This document shows, piece after piece, positions 1 through 8,956 of a stretch of 64,000 nucleotides of DNA (position 1 is its first letter; every line of letters begins with the position of its first letter). The notes beneath the pieces are model-generated. The model saw only the letters and a list, made by a program, of their open reading frames with translations, searched no databases and was not told the DNA's origin. Source of the DNA: Glutamicibacter ardleyensis (GTDB lineage: Bacteria > Actinomycetota > Actinomycetes > Actinomycetales > Micrococcaceae); the NCBI RefSeq assembly GCF_014644555.1, contig NZ_BMKX01000008.1, positions 119,027-183,026 on the forward strand, written 5' to 3'. The position numbers and the translations under genes are program-made.

Positions 1-365
1 AATTCACCATTGAGCAAGGTGACGATCTCCAACTCGGCGAGTGCCTTCCGAATGGAGATTAATTCCTTATCAGCTTCGGCGAGGGTCTCGTCATCGTTTT
101 CCATTTCGGCTAGTTCCACCAGCACTTCAAGGTCTTCGATTCTTGTACGGATCTTGTTCAAGCGTTCAAGTTCCGATTGTCGGTGCGACAATTTACTGGT
201 GACAATCTGCGCGCTGGCCGGGTCGTCCCATAGGTCCGGCACCCCGGCCTCTTCGGAGAGTACGGCGATGTCGGCCTTAATTTGAGCAACGTCGCTCACG
301 TCCTCAATCGCAGAGAAAGTGGATCGGAGCGAACGGATTTCAGCGGGGAAGTCAGTTTTTGCCAT
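1..365 (-). CDS. prfB: Peptide chain release factor 2, N-terminal part (runs off the window)
   Basis: The minus strand reads open from an ATG at 365 to the window edge, giving about 121 residues that begin MAKTDFPAEIRSL. This is the alpha-helical, acidic N-terminal domain of bacterial RF2, which releases finished peptides at UGA and UAA stop codons. The GGQ and SPF motifs lie outside the window, so the call rests on the N-terminal domain only. The gene follows the Tad operon on the same strand after a 48-bp gap. In many actinobacteria prfB is followed by ftsE and ftsX, which cannot be checked here. Sure of the coding frame; fairly sure of identity. Confidence 0.85.
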   Translation of the reverse strand, partial: MAKTDFPAEIRSLRSTFSAIEDVSDVAQIKADIAVLSEEAGVPDLWDDPASAQIVTSKLSHRQSELERLNKIRTRIEDLEVLVELAEMENDDETLAEADKELISIRKALAELEIVTLLNGE

Positions 366-413
366 AGTTATCTAAGCCTACGCCATGCAGCCTAACGGCT
401 TAAGTTCACGTCG

Positions 414-932
414 CTACCGGCTCAGTACCGTGCGTGCGGTTGAACTGACCTGGATGCTCACGCCCGACGGCACGATCCAACCAATGATTGGTGGTTGCAC
501 CGAGCCAGTGAGCAGGAGCGTCGCACCTTGCCCGTCAGGCAGAATTTGGACGGACCCGATCCTAAGGTTATCAATCCGCTGTCCTGCTTCCACATCTTGT
601 AGGTACCGCTGAACTGCGGCCTGGACCTGTGAATGATTCAATTCAATACGTGGTTGGCCTCCATCACCAACAAACTCGAATTCGTCTACTGCCGCGACGA
701 TAGCGCCATCGGCGACCGATAAGAGCTGGCGTGCCTTGAGATTAACCGCGCTCGCGGCGAGCACGACCGAAATTGTCAACAAGGTGATCGCGCATAGTCC
801 AATCGCAAGTACCAAAGACTGTCCGTCCTCGGAACGAAACTTGCGGATCAATTTGGCCCACCGATTTCCGCTAACCAAAACGATCAATTCGTTGGGTCGA
901 CGACGCATCGACGGTGAAGACGGAGGCATCAA
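414..932 (-). CDS. TadG-like pilus assembly protein (putative Tad/helicase-neighbourhood protein)
   Basis: Up to 172 residues. A short basic N-terminus is followed by one hydrophobic segment (residues about 40-62) that starts with the prepilin-like sequence EDGQSLVLA, then an extracytoplasmic domain. This matches the TadE/TadG-like proteins at the end of actinobacterial Tad operons (Rv3654c type). Such proteins are minor pilins or pilus-anchoring factors. The listed start overlaps the previous gene by 62 bp. An internal ATG at 908 would cut this to 38 bp, and neither start has a clear ribosome binding site, so the true start is unsure. It is the last gene of the operon, before prfB. Confidence 0.7.
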   Translation of the reverse strand: MMPPSSPSMRRRPNELIVLVSGNRWAKLIRKFRSEDGQSLVLAIGLCAITLLTISVVLAASAVNLKARQLLSVADGAIVAAVDEFEFVGDGGQPRIELNHSQVQAAVQRYLQDVEAGQRIDNLRIGSVQILPDGQGATLLLTGSVQPPIIGWIVPSGVSIQVSSTARTVLSR

Positions 933-1284
933 GATACTCAGAGATAAAGGGTAACTGAACCCGTAGGGAGACCTTGACCGTGACCACGCTACCTGGGCTT
1001 AGACAGGTTTTGTCACAAGAAATGTCTGTGTTGGCTCCCGCTAATCCAAAATTATTCATCGCTCGCTCAACGACTTGATGGGCCTGTGAACGTGCTTGCT
1101 TCGGATCTTCTGCCACCGCAAAAACCTTGGCAGCTTGGTCTGCTGCGCCAACAACTGCATATGATCCTGCTTGAAGCTGCCCGGCGGCAAGGATCAGATA
1201 AATCATGGGGATCAGCAAAACCGTAGACGCAAAAATAAATTCGACGATGGCACTACCTTTTTCGGCTTCACCAGCGTTAGTCAT
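871..1284 (-). CDS. TadE-like minor pilin
   Basis: A protein of 137 residues from the ATG at 1284. I prefer this start because it overlaps the stop of the upstream gene by 8 bp and begins MTNAGEAEKGS; a longer version would start at 1302. A hydrophobic helix follows a type III prepilin-like site, G then SAIVEF, with Glu at +5 as needed by Tad prepilin peptidases. The rest is a small extracytoplasmic domain with two cysteines close together (CDKTC). TadE-like proteins are pseudopilins of the Flp pilus. Second of three TadE/G-like genes in a row. Confidence 0.75.
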   Translation of the reverse strand: MTNAGEAEKGSAIVEFIFASTVLLIPMIYLILAAGQLQAGSYAVVGAADQAAKVFAVAEDPKQARSQAHQVVERAMNNFGLAGANTDISCDKTCLSPGSVVTVKVSLRVQLPFISEYLDASVFTVDASSTQRIDRFG

Positions 1285-1693
1285 AGCGCACCGCATCACC
1301 ATGCACTGTTAGGTCCCACCCGTTGGGTAACAGTCCGATCAGTGGGACACGGGTGCTCACAGTAACGGAGACTAATTGCCCCTCCCCCACAGCGCTAGTT
1401 GATACCTGCACGTTACGGGCAAACCCACCGTGCAGAGACTCGGCGATCAGTGTGCGGGTTCGCCCTGCAGCGTCCCCGGGTGAATGGTTAGCTAACGCAC
1501 CGTAATGCGCTCCGTTGGCGGCGGCATCGATGAGGGTATTGCGCACATGAAGCACAAGCGTCAATTGAATCAAGGTCACCGCGATGACGATCAGCAAACT
1601 AGTGATCATGACAAATTCGGCCACGGCCGAGCCTGCCTCTTCTGGTCCCAGCCTCCAGAAGCGGCGAGCATTGGCATGTGTAACCCGATTCAT
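1277..1693 (-). CDS. TadE-like minor pilin
   Basis: A protein of 138 residues. The basic N-terminus is followed by EEAG then SAVAEF and a long hydrophobic helix (residues about 22-48). This is the TadE pattern, with a prepilin cleavage site and Glu at +5. The remaining sequence is a short exported domain. The gene lies 15 bp after the small pilin-like gene and overlaps the next TadE-like gene by 8 bp, so it is almost certainly co-translated with it. Matches Rv3655c-type proteins by position in the operon. The family call is firm; the precise role (minor pilin or initiation factor) is inferred. Confidence 0.8.
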   Translation of the reverse strand: MNRVTHANARRFWRLGPEEAGSAVAEFVMITSLLIVIAVTLIQLTLVLHVRNTLIDAAANGAHYGALANHSPGDAAGRTRTLIAESLHGGFARNVQVSTSAVGEGQLVSVTVSTRVPLIGLLPNGWDLTVHGDAVRYD

Positions 1694-1708
1694 TTTGAGA
1701 ACACCGGC

Positions 1709-1942
1709 TTAGCCTAGGCCGGATACTCGATCGATCGCCTGATTGAACAGGTCTTGTAGCCGGGGGCCGGCTATGGCCAACAGCGCTGCAACAAGTAATG
1801 CTGACATAAGCGTGATCATCACCCATCCGGGGACATCTCCACGCTCGTCACGCAGTTTCGTAGTGAGCTGTCGCCATAATCGCTGTCCTGCTTCGAGCAG
1901 GCTTAGGGCTAACATCATGAACCAAGAGTGGATGCTGGACAT
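1709..1942 (-). CDS. Small pilin-like membrane protein (DUF4244 / Flp position)
   Basis: A protein of 77 residues: a 30-residue cytoplasmic part, then ERGDVPGWVM and one hydrophobic helix ending near IAGPRL. It sits exactly where Tad operons of actinobacteria hold the Flp/DUF4244 major pilin, between tadC and the TadE genes. The helix follows a Gly as in prepilins. However, the usual Glu at +5 after the cleavage Gly is replaced (residues +1 to +5 are DVPGW). It may still be the pilin subunit, or a scaffold. ATG start at 1942; the gap to tadC is 54 bp. Confidence 0.6.
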   Translation of the reverse strand: MSSIHSWFMMLALSLLEAGQRLWRQLTTKLRDERGDVPGWVMITLMSALLVAALLAIAGPRLQDLFNQAIDRVSGLG

Positions 1943-1996
1943 CGGAATTCTTCCTAACTTTTGCGGAGTATAGATATTGTGAAGGTGTTTTAGCTG

Positions 1997-2938
1997 TCAA
2001 TAGCTCATCTCCAATAAGGCCAATCCAGGGAATACCGCAAAGACAATCGTCAGTGGAAGCACGCCGAAAACTATGGGCACGAGCATGCCAATTTCCCGTT
2101 TGCCGGCAACTTCCATCAGCTCACGTTTTGAGGCGTCACGGACATCTTGGGCCTGGTCACGGAGCACTTGAGCCAGTGGTGTGCCGCGTTCGGTCGCGAC
2201 CACGATGGCATCAACAAAGCGCGTCATCGCACCGACTTGGATGCGATCGGACATATTCTGCATGGCTTGAATCATGGAATTTCCCGAGTGGATGTCGTTC
2301 AATGTTTCGGTAAATTCCTCGCCGATCACCCCGTGACAGATGCGTGAAATGCGTTCGATCGCCCCGGTGGTTGATTCTCCAGCGCCCACCGTCAGTGCCA
2401 GAACCTCGGCGACTGTCGGAAATTGGGTCAAGACTCTGCGTGCGCGACGTTGTATTTGCTCGTTCAGCCACCAGCCTCGCGCAAGAAAGCCGAAGATCCC
2501 ACAGCCAAGGACCACGATGAGCGCGAACGCGAAGTTTGTCGGACGCCCCAGCGCGAACAGTGCCATCAGTGCAGCGCCAACAAGCAGTCCCAGCAGCGCG
2601 CAAATGATCTCTTGGGAACGGTAGTCCACCACATTCATCTTAAGTCCGGCTGCGCGCAGGCGTTTGCGGACAGTCTCGGTGCCGGGGTTGTGCAAACTGG
2701 CCAAGCGTTTGATCTGTTGGAGGACCGGGGCCGCAAATTGCACCAAGGCCGGACTGCGCGATTCTGCGCGCCAAGAATCTTCGAGCATCCGCGAGGAACG
2801 TGTTCCAACCCGGATGTGCGGGGCGACTCTTTCGGCAAAGGACAGCGGGCGCCACGCTGGAAGGTTCACCACGATCATCCACAATCCCAGGCCTAGACCA
2901 AAACCGCAGAGCACTGCCCACGGGACTAGCGAGTTCAT
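1997..2938 (-). CDS. tadC: TadC-like type II secretion F-domain membrane protein
   Basis: A protein of 313 residues from the ATG at 2938, chosen because it overlaps the tadB stop in an ATGA arrangement; the open frame upstream of it lies inside tadB. It has an N-terminal transmembrane helix, two central helices near residues 100-150, a cytoplasmic T2SSF domain with the motif VLALTVGAGES, and a C-terminal helix. TadB and TadC together form the inner-membrane platform on which the TadA ATPase works to assemble Flp pili. The neighbours support this fully. Confidence 0.85.
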   Translation of the reverse strand: MNSLVPWAVLCGFGLGLGLWMIVVNLPAWRPLSFAERVAPHIRVGTRSSRMLEDSWRAESRSPALVQFAAPVLQQIKRLASLHNPGTETVRKRLRAAGLKMNVVDYRSQEIICALLGLLVGAALMALFALGRPTNFAFALIVVLGCGIFGFLARGWWLNEQIQRRARRVLTQFPTVAEVLALTVGAGESTTGAIERISRICHGVIGEEFTETLNDIHSGNSMIQAMQNMSDRIQVGAMTRFVDAIVVATERGTPLAQVLRDQAQDVRDASKRELMEVAGKREIGMLVPIVFGVLPLTIVFAVFPGLALLEMSY

Positions 2939-3786
2939 GCCAGTACCCGCTCTTCTACAGGTAAGTTGCCTAGGCGCAGCATCACTCGGTAACACAACAG
3001 TGAAATCACCAGCCCGGCGGCCAGCACTACTACCCCGCCGGGGGTCAGATAGGCATTTTTTGCAGCTTCTTGAGTGCCTAAGACGAGCAACATAATCCAC
3101 GGGGCCGCCACGGCCAATCTGGCCGCGGAAACAATCCACGACTGGCGGGCTGCAAGTTCTCCACGGGTACGAACGTCATCACGCAAAAACGCGGCAAGTG
3201 TACTCAGCGTCTGGCCAAGATCGGTGCCACCAACCTCCCGGGTAATGCGTAGTGTTGCGAGGATCTTGTCGGAAACCGGATCTGCGAGCCGGTCACCGAG
3301 TTGTTCGAGCGCCAACGAAAAGTTTGAGGTGGCCCGGTAATCCAGTGCAAAGTCGCTAAAAGCAGGACGCAGCAGTTCCGGCCCCATACTTGAGAGCTGG
3401 CTTAGGGACTCTGGCAATGACAGTCCGGCTCGGATCGCGCTTCGCAGATGATCGACCACCTCGGGCCATTGCTCGTGCAATGCAGCCTGACGTTTAGCGG
3501 CTTGATGACGCAGATAAACCCACGGCGCCCAGAAGCCAAAGAGCAAAAATACGGAGGCAAATAACCATGAACCGGTCAAGGCCAGCGTGATCAGCACAAA
3601 AACTATTCCGCTGGCGGCACAGATAGCCACAAATTTTGCGGGGCTGAGATTCACGATGCCTGCGCGCAATAGCGATAGTCGAATGAGCGACTGCCGTTTG
3701 GGCTTTGGCGGACTGGGGTCAAAAAGCAGCCAATCCACCACGAGGGCAACGCCCAAGCCACCGAGTAAACCGCACAAAGCGATCAT
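2935..3786 (-). CDS. tadB: TadB-like type II secretion F-domain membrane protein
   Basis: A protein of 283 residues. It starts with a membrane helix, has further helices around residues 50-95, and then a T2SSF domain with LRSAIRAGLSLPESL and a Thr/Asp-rich REVGGTDLG segment, ending with paired hydrophobic helices. The start ATG at 3786 overlaps the tadA stop (ATGA), and its own stop overlaps tadC the same way. This tight coupling is expected for subunits of one platform complex. TadB is the partner of TadC in the inner membrane. Confidence 0.85.
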   Translation of the reverse strand: MIALCGLLGGLGVALVVDWLLFDPSPPKPKRQSLIRLSLLRAGIVNLSPAKFVAICAASGIVFVLITLALTGSWLFASVFLLFGFWAPWVYLRHQAAKRQAALHEQWPEVVDHLRSAIRAGLSLPESLSQLSSMGPELLRPAFSDFALDYRATSNFSLALEQLGDRLADPVSDKILATLRITREVGGTDLGQTLSTLAAFLRDDVRTRGELAARQSWIVSAARLAVAAPWIMLLVLGTQEAAKNAYLTPGGVVVLAAGLVISLLCYRVMLRLGNLPVEERVLA

Positions 3787-5009
3787 GACCGCTCCATGAG
3801 CAATTGTGCGACGTTGATACCGGCGAGCGCGAATTTGTCATGTGACCAATCGGCTCCTGGTGCTTGGCTCAGCTCACCATCGGTGTAGTCGAACAGCGTG
3901 GAGGTTTCGAACTGACCGTCTTCAACGCGTCCACGCACGCTGAGGATTTCTTGCACGTAGCGTTTTCCATTGGGGTCGCGAGTACAGTGGACCACCAGAT
4001 CAATGCAGGCTGCCACGGTTCGCACGGTGAAATCACTGGTGATATTCGGGCCTGCCAGTAGCGGCAGCGTACAAATTTTGGTGATTGCGTCGCGAGCAGA
4101 GTTTGCATGGAGAGTACATAGGCCGGCGATTCCCGAGTTCAGGGCGATCAGCATGTCTAGCGATTCTGCTTCGCGTACCTCCCCGACGATGATCCGATCG
4201 GGCCGCATGCGCAGTGCTTCTTTGACTAACCGGCGCATCGTGATTTCTCCGGTACCTTCCAGATTTGGTAGCCGTGTTTGCATACTCACCACGTCGCGCA
4301 AGGCAAGGTTCAGTTCAAAAATTTCTTCAATCGTGATGATACGTTCGCGCGAACCGATGGAGGACGCCAAACAGTTGAGCATCGTCGTCTTGCCTGCCTG
4401 GGTGGGCCCGGTAACCACCACGTTGAGTCCCGCACCGATCGACCAACCTAAAAATGCTGCTGCATCCTCGCTGAGTGATCCTAGTTCTACAAGGTCTTCG
4501 AGTTTATTGGCGCGAGCGATAAATTTGCGGATATTCACCGCCCAATGTTCATGGGTGATATCTGGAATGACCACGTGTAACCGAGAGCCATCGGGAAGTT
4601 GGCAGTCCACGAAGGGCTGAGAAAGATCCAGTCTGCGTCCTGAGGATTTCAGCATCCGTTCAACCAACGCTGCCACTTCAGCACTTTCAAGACGAATATG
4701 GGTGAGTTCACTTTGCCCGCCACGAGCGCAAAAAATCTGATGAGGCGAGTTGATCCACAATTCCTCGACGGTAGGGTCATCGAGCAATGGTTGTAATGGC
4801 CCAAACCCTGCCACGTTGTCATACACCTGACGGCGGGCTTCGTCTAACGGACCGATGGAAGGCACTGCGCCGAGTAATGCTCGTTCGTCGTAGTCGCGCA
4901 AGACATCGTCAATCAAAGAGCGTATGAGCACCGGTTGCTTGCCGGGGTCTAGCCCGCGTCGACGGACTAGCTCACGTACTTCGTCTTCCACGATGGATAG
5001 GGCGTCCAC
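3783..5009 (-). CDS. tadA: TadA/CpaF-family pilus assembly ATPase
   Basis: A protein of 408 residues with the secretion-ATPase (VirB11/CpaF) fold. The Walker A motif is GPTQAGKTT with Lys at residue 207, followed by an Asp box with IITIEE, a Walker B region with RIIVGEVREAE, and a His box (CTLHANSA). It powers Flp pilus assembly at the cytoplasmic face. The start is GTG with GAGGA 8 bp upstream. It is the first gene of a seven-gene operon. The TadZ-like protein that normally precedes it (Rv3660c type) and a prepilin peptidase are not in the window. Confidence 0.92.
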   Translation of the reverse strand: MDALSIVEDEVRELVRRRGLDPGKQPVLIRSLIDDVLRDYDERALLGAVPSIGPLDEARRQVYDNVAGFGPLQPLLDDPTVEELWINSPHQIFCARGGQSELTHIRLESAEVAALVERMLKSSGRRLDLSQPFVDCQLPDGSRLHVVIPDITHEHWAVNIRKFIARANKLEDLVELGSLSEDAAAFLGWSIGAGLNVVVTGPTQAGKTTMLNCLASSIGSRERIITIEEIFELNLALRDVVSMQTRLPNLEGTGEITMRRLVKEALRMRPDRIIVGEVREAESLDMLIALNSGIAGLCTLHANSARDAITKICTLPLLAGPNITSDFTVRTVAACIDLVVHCTRDPNGKRYVQEILSVRGRVEDGQFETSTLFDYTDGELSQAPGADWSHDKFALAGINVAQLLMERS

Positions 5010-5293
5010 GTCAAGTCCTCAGCCGAAACTATGAAGATATTCCCGAATGATCGAGGTACACCGGCCACCGAAGCGCCAGCACAACATCGTGCCACCCATT
5101 TTTGCTCGTGTTCTGGGCGAAGTGGGTATGTGATGGGAGCCTAGCCCCAGAATCGTTGTCTTTCAATACCCAAGCGGAGATGTGGATAAGCCGAAGGCAA
5201 CGTTCTCCACATCCGGTGAAGCACCCAGTTGCGCTGTGACCAGTAGATGCTGAAGTACTCATAAGTGGCGGGTCCGATTGAGGAGGAAACATC

Positions 5294-8200
5294 ATGGTGC
5301 GTTATGAGCTGTTGCTTGTTTCGCGATCTTTTGCACAGCCGCGCCAGTTTCACCTGCAGGTTTCCGCTGCCCTCGATGGTCAGCAATTGTCCGAGATCTT
5401 AACCGCAAGTTTCGGTGCAACGCGCTGGTTCCTCGGACCACTCGCCTTGGAAGAATCTGCGGAGCTGAGCTCGCGCACACACTTGTTGCTAACAGACCTT
5501 CCGCGTCCGGTTCTACCGCGCGAGCACCAGATGCCTTCGGCCTTGCAGCTCTTTGTCGCTTCCGGGCCAGATGCAGGCGCGAGCTTACTACTGGTTCAAG
5601 GCACTCATGATGTAGGGCGTTGTGCTCCCTTATGGCTGCAAGACCCGCAGATCGCGCGGCGTCATGCGCGCATTCGAGTGGATCAATCCCAACTGTTGCT
5701 GACCTGCGAATCATCCAACACGCTGCGAATTTCTCCACAACGGCCCGCCAATGAGCCGCTGAGCGAACTATCTTTGGAACGCGGCACTCGTTTCTGGCTG
5801 GGTGATACCGAGTTATGTGTGGGTGATCCGGTGATGCTTGATAACGCACAGTCGATCAATGCCGAGCAACTTCACTGGGCACTACCGGATAAGCCCGAAC
5901 TTCAACGCCTGATCGCCCTATGTTTAGCAGCCCTTCTGCCGATGCTTTCCGGAGTGATGCTGGCGGTATTCACCGGATCAATGTTGTTTCTACTACTCAG
6001 TGGCGCCTCAGCGCTACTTGGAATTTTCCCTGCTATCCAGTTGATTGGCGAACGTCGTCGGTGGAAGGCCAAAGCGGTGGTGTACCGCGAAAACATCATC
6101 AATGCCCGAGCAGCCTATGCCTCGCCCCTGGGAATTAGCACCCTGGCAGGATTGGCACGCGCCGAATTACAGATACCGACAGCCAGTTTGCCTCCTCTGG
6201 TCTTTGGCCAGGGACTGTGGGCCCCGGCCGCCGAAGAACCTTCAGCTAAGACTAAGCGACGTAGAAAGTCGCGTACTTCCTTGGACGCCCCGTGCCCGTC
6301 ACCGGTGTTCTCCCCCAGTGTGCCGGGTGCTTGGCAGATCGTTGGCGCGCAGGACAAACCAAGCACCGAACTGCTCTTCGCGATCTTGGCCCGCTATCTC
6401 CCGGCGGTTTTATGTGGACGCTTAGAACTGGTACTCGATCCGAGATTGCAATGCCTCCCGGCGAGTCTACTTTTGTTACCCGGAGTCAGCACCGGACTGC
6501 CACCGTTGGCGGTCACTCCCACCATGCTGGAAACAAAATCAGACGGCTTGGTGCGTACCTTGTACGTGGTGTCTACCCCTGCACAGACTTGCGACCAGTC
6601 GTTAGTGATCGGCATGAGTCAAAACCCAGTACCAAACGGCACACGGTGGGTGAATCCGCGAACTCCCGAGGTCGCACTCGAAGATACACAGCTGACGCTG
6701 CACACTGCACTACGGCTCAGCGTGCAACGCTTCGTTCGGCTAATTGATCGCTGCCTCAGCTTGGCCGAATCCCAAGCAATGCGAGGCCGCACAGAATCCA
6801 ACGAATTAGCACCCTGCGATCCAGCTCGTGCCTTAACGGCGCTTATTGGGGCTACCGATCAGCAGGATCCCATTGTTCTCGACTTCGGCGCAGACGGACC
6901 ACACATGCTGATCTGTGGAACGACTGGTTCTGGAAAGTCTGAAGCACTTCGCCGGATCGTGAAGCAATTGGCCAGCGACTATTCGCCTGAGCAGGTGGCC
7001 TTTGCGCTCGTCGATTTTAAAGGCGGTGCAGGTCTATCCGTATTCGCACAGTTGCCCCACGTTCAGCTGTTCGCCAGTGATTTGGACTCAGCGGCCGCTC
7101 AACGCGCGTTGGCCCAGTTGGAAATTGAAGTGACCCGGCGTGAGGAGTTGTTAGCCGAATATCGTTGTAGCGACTTGCTCGAATACAGACAGCTAGTTCA
7201 GCCTGGTCCTGCGCTTCCGAGCCTCGTAGTGGTGATTGACGAATTTCGGGTGTTCAGTGAATCCATCCCCGAAGCCAACCCACGAATCGACCGTCTCGCT
7301 GCGGTTGGTCGGGCGTTGGGCATACACCTATTGCTCAGCACCCAGCGACCGGCCGGCACCTTAACCGGACAGACCAGAGCCAACCTCAATACTGTAATAG
7401 CCCTACGCGTCAATGACCCCGGCGAATCCATCGAGCTAGTCGGCATTCCTGACGCCGCAACACTGACAAGCCCAGGACAGGCAGTAATTCACTGTGCCAC
7501 ACGGTCTACCCGTAAATTTCAGTTTGCACTCGCCTATGATCCACCACCCCATGGCGAGTTAGCCGAACGTGGCCCGCGCGATCTCACCGCCAAGCAGGTG
7601 TGCACCTTTGGCAGGCATCCCACTGCGCACGAGAGTATGCAAGCACTGCACCGACAGATCGCTGTCTTGGCCTTAGAATGGCAGTCGTTCACCATGGGCC
7701 GCTCGCCGTTTGCTGAGGCGTTACCGCAAACCCCTACGCCCCCTAGAACACCATGGATGTCCGGCCAAACAGAAGAAATCTGGTGTGGGCTTGTGGATCG
7801 ACTCGATTGTGGGACGTTGGAACCCTTACTTATCGGGGGGCAAGCCGGTCATAGCATTCTGGTGTGCGGACTGCCAGAAGCTGGCCCGCGACAGTTGCTT
7901 ACCAACTTGTGCCAATTACCTAGAAAGGTTCTAAGTTTTGGCCCGGAATTACTCATCAATGCGGCGCAATTTCCTCACTTGCTGCAGGTCACTGGGCAAG
8001 ATACTTACGACTTTCTTGACGCCGTCGATTATCTTAATGAACCACGTGAAGATGAGGAGTTGTTAATACTCATCCACGGAGTCGGCCAATTACAGTCGTC
8101 CCTGCACCCACAGCAATTTCAGCATTTTGATGAGGTCCTTGGTGCACTCCTGCGACGCGGTGGCTTTGGGCCAACCGTAGTCATAGCTGTCGATCGAGAT

Positions 8201-8956
8201 CAAGCACTGCTCAAAGCTGCTGGTTTGTGCACCGAACAATGGTATTTTCCATTCCACGCCACCGACTCATTAAAAATGGCTTGGCCACGAATACCGGCCG
8301 TGGCCAACCACGTTGGACGTGGAATTCTGATGAGCGGAACCGACGTTGCACGCAGCATTCAACTAGGTGCTGCACAATCGCTCTCTATGACTGATCGTCC
8401 TTGGTCCGCGGGCAACTCAGATTCTCAGAACGCCAGCTCCCCTGGATTACTCCGACTAGGAACACGATCTTTGGAGGATACCGTCATTTCGTTGCCCGCC
8501 ACCGCGATGTCCTTAGTAATTTGCGCCGACACCACCATGCGACAAGAACTGAGCCAGGTTTTGTGCCAGCGGTGGGGCATCGAGCGCGTGGAAAGAATCG
8601 AAGACCTCGAAGCGTTACTAAACCGTTCAACCAATCGAGGTGTCGGGCTGGTTCTCGAACATACGAATGACCCGAGGCTTGCCCCGTTGCTTAATTCCGC
8701 AGTGAGCCGTGCAGTGATTCCCGTGCTTTTCGTTCCACCTTCAAGCCGGCTCGCTTACGAAGTCGGTGCACCAGGGATGGCTCTCGACGATCGATGTGTG
8801 GTGGTAGTTGAGGCCCATCACCCACACGATCTACAACCAATGCCTTGGGAACCTTTGGGTCCTACTCAGACTCTGGATGCTAAAAACCAATGGCGCGCGA
8901 TAGCAAATTCTCATGGACTACCACGCGCCGTTTTGATCGATAAAGAAAGTATTTAG
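5294..8956 (+). CDS. FHA-domain FtsK/SpoIIIE-type ATPase, EccC/EssC-like
   Basis: A protein of 1220 residues with a very strong ribosome binding site (AGGAGG, 7 bp from ATG). Residues about 75-180 look like an FHA domain (VGR and a modified ARRH motif). Two membrane helices follow at about 205-250, then three FtsK-like units. Unit 1 is intact: GTTGSGKS with Lys548 and the Walker B VVVIDE at 645-650. Unit 2 (GLPEAGPRQ near 860) and unit 3 (near 1065) have lost the P-loop Lys. This order, FHA-TM-ATPase with degenerate D2 and D3, is that of type VII secretion motors EssC/EccC. No WXG100, EccB, EccD or mycosin gene is near. It is divergent from the Tad operon, so it may serve an unlinked or reduced secretion system. 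Confidence 0.8.
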   Translation: MVRYELLLVSRSFAQPRQFHLQVSAALDGQQLSEILTASFGATRWFLGPLALEESAELSSRTHLLLTDLPRPVLPREHQMPSALQLFVASGPDAGASLLLVQGTHDVGRCAPLWLQDPQIARRHARIRVDQSQLLLTCESSNTLRISPQRPANEPLSELSLERGTRFWLGDTELCVGDPVMLDNAQSINAEQLHWALPDKPELQRLIALCLAALLPMLSGVMLAVFTGSMLFLLLSGASALLGIFPAIQLIGERRRWKAKAVVYRENIINARAAYASPLGISTLAGLARAELQIPTASLPPLVFGQGLWAPAAEEPSAKTKRRRKSRTSLDAPCPSPVFSPSVPGAWQIVGAQDKPSTELLFAILARYLPAVLCGRLELVLDPRLQCLPASLLLLPGVSTGLPPLAVTPTMLETKSDGLVRTLYVVSTPAQTCDQSLVIGMSQNPVPNGTRWVNPRTPEVALEDTQLTLHTALRLSVQRFVRLIDRCLSLAESQAMRGRTESNELAPCDPARALTALIGATDQQDPIVLDFGADGPHMLICGTTGSGKSEALRRIVKQLASDYSPEQVAFALVDFKGGAGLSVFAQLPHVQLFASDLDSAAAQRALAQLEIEVTRREELLAEYRCSDLLEYRQLVQPGPALPSLVVVIDEFRVFSESIPEANPRIDRLAAVGRALGIHLLLSTQRPAGTLTGQTRANLNTVIALRVNDPGESIELVGIPDAATLTSPGQAVIHCATRSTRKFQFALAYDPPPHGELAERGPRDLTAKQVCTFGRHPTAHESMQALHRQIAVLALEWQSFTMGRSPFAEALPQTPTPPRTPWMSGQTEEIWCGLVDRLDCGTLEPLLIGGQAGHSILVCGLPEAGPRQLLTNLCQLPRKVLSFGPELLINAAQFPHLLQVTGQDTYDFLDAVDYLNEPREDEELLILIHGVGQLQSSLHPQQFQHFDEVLGALLRRGGFGPTVVIAVDRDQALLKAAGLCTEQWYFPFHATDSLKMAWPRIPAVANHVGRGILMSGTDVARSIQLGAAQSLSMTDRPWSAGNSDSQNASSPGLLRLGTRSLEDTVISLPATAMSLVICADTTMRQELSQVLCQRWGIERVERIEDLEALLNRSTNRGVGLVLEHTNDPRLAPLLNSAVSRAVIPVLFVPPSSRLAYEVGAPGMALDDRCVVVVEAHHPHDLQPMPWEPLGPTQTLDAKNQWRAIANSHGLPRAVLIDKESI

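Noticed and set aside
5292..5849. 185-aa minus-strand frame opposite the EccC-like gene
   Set aside because: It lies fully inside the FtsK-like gene, has no motif, and the plus frame has a strong ribosome binding site.
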